Source of the DNA: an uncultured bacterium
GTDB lineage: Bacteria; Patescibacteriota; Patescibacteriia; Patescibacteriales; Patescibacteriaceae
DNA: 5,931 bases
Reading direction: 5' to 3'
NCBI GenBank assembly: GCA_937868555.1
Contig: CALMNI010000009.1
Coordinates: 1 to 5,931 of the forward strand
Part shown: in pieces, positions 5,557 to 5,931 of the stretch
Position numbering within the stretch: the first letter of the stretch is position 1
How the letters are laid out: every line of letters begins with the position of its first letter
The notes under the pieces: model-generated
What the model was told of the DNA's origin: nothing
Databases searched by the model: none
Seen by the model: the letters and a program-made list of their open reading frames with translations, nothing else
Translations under genes and position numbers: made by a program

Positions 5557-5931
5557 ATGAAATTTATTGTCGGTAAAAAAATCGCTATGACCCAGCTTTG
5601 GAAGGGTGAAACCGTCGTCCCAGTGACGCAGGTTGAAGTCGGTCCATGCACGGTCCTCCAGCTCAAGAATATGGAATCCGACGGCTACAAAGCCGTACAG
5701 GTTGGTTACGGCCGCCGCCGCAGTGGTTTAATCACTAAGCCTTTGCGCGGACATTTTAAAAATTTTGGTGATTTTCGTTTTGTCCGCGAATTTCGCGTTG
5801 AAGATAAGGACATTAGTGCTGACTTGAAAGCCGGTGATAAAATCACAATCCGCACTTTTGCTGAAGGAGATAAGCTAACGGTGACTGGAACTTCAAAAGG
5901 TAAAGGTTTTCAAGGTGTAGTAAAGCGCCAT
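5557..5931 (+). CDS. rplC: 50S ribosomal protein L3, N-terminal part (cut by window end)
   Basis: L3 is an early-assembly 50S protein whose long loop reaches toward the peptidyl-transferase centre. The frame opens at ATG 5557 (MKFIVGKKIAMTQLWKGE) and stays open for 125 codons to the last base, roughly 60% of a usual L3 of about 205-210 aa. Family marks are the N-terminal GKKIAMTQ (6-13; most L3 have GKKIGMTQ), the strand VTQVEVGPCTVLQLK, and SKGKGFQGVVKRH (113-125), the start of the rRNA-contacting loop. The start lies just after a terminator-like hairpin and lacks a Shine-Dalgarno. In S10 operons L3 is normally followed by L4, L23 and L2, which would be outside this window. Confidence 0.95.
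   Translation, partial: MKFIVGKKIAMTQLWKGETVVPVTQVEVGPCTVLQLKNMESDGYKAVQVGYGRRRSGLITKPLRGHFKNFGDFRFVREFRVEDKDISADLKAGDKITIRTFAEGDKLTVTGTSKGKGFQGVVKRH

Noticed and set aside
225..5931. Alternative genetic code (UGA as Gly, known in Gracilibacteria/Absconditabacteria)
   Set aside because: No in-frame TGA interrupts any of the conserved genes, and all complete genes end in TAA or TAG at family-typical lengths.

Overview
The window is a bacterial str/S10 ribosomal locus, entirely on the + strand, in the order rpsL (S12) - rpsG (S7) - fusA (EF-G) - a 107-aa uncharacterised protein - tuf (EF-Tu) - rpsJ (S10) - rplC (L3, cut by the window end). The DNA is moderately AT-rich, all complete genes end in TAA or TAG, and no TGA is read as sense, so the standard bacterial code fits. 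The organism is most likely an uncultured member of the Patescibacteria (Candidate Phyla Radiation), perhaps Parcubacteria-like. The clues are a small acidic-tailed ORF inserted between fusA and tuf, an S10 with an N-terminal extension, divergent but intact core translation proteins, and the absence of Shine-Dalgarno sequences. This placement is an inference from sequence character; no tree was built.

Region 1-224 has no gene. It holds two adjacent 68-bp direct repeats (17-84 and 85-152), a good promoter whose -35 box lies in the second repeat (TTGACT, 17 bp, TATATT), and a 7-bp hairpin at the predicted 5' end of the mRNA. rpsL and rpsG follow 3 nt apart. Between rpsG and fusA sits a 57-bp nearly palindromic REP-like element followed by seven T's, which may both mark a past insertion and act as a partial terminator. 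After fusA, a second strong promoter (TTGACT, 17 bp, TAGAAT) drives the 107-aa gene and probably tuf. Two stem-loops separate tuf from rpsJ. The 188-nt gap between rpsJ and rplC is rich in potential stems and ends in a terminator-like hairpin and T-tract 6 nt before the rplC start codon, the layout of an attenuator or ribosomal-protein leader.

The genes supply the decoding centre of the 30S subunit (S12, S7, S10), the start of the 50S peptidyl-transferase region (L3), and the two elongation GTPases that deliver aminoacyl-tRNA (EF-Tu) and translocate (EF-G). The coding content is mostly ordinary housekeeping. The unusual material is in the regulatory sequences and the 107-aa protein: all seven start codons lack a Shine-Dalgarno and all seven have T at -1; mobile-type palindromic DNA lies within an essential operon; and the small protein, with a possible Phd/YefM-like N-terminal pattern, appears to be co-transcribed with tuf from a promoter overlapped by a dyad.
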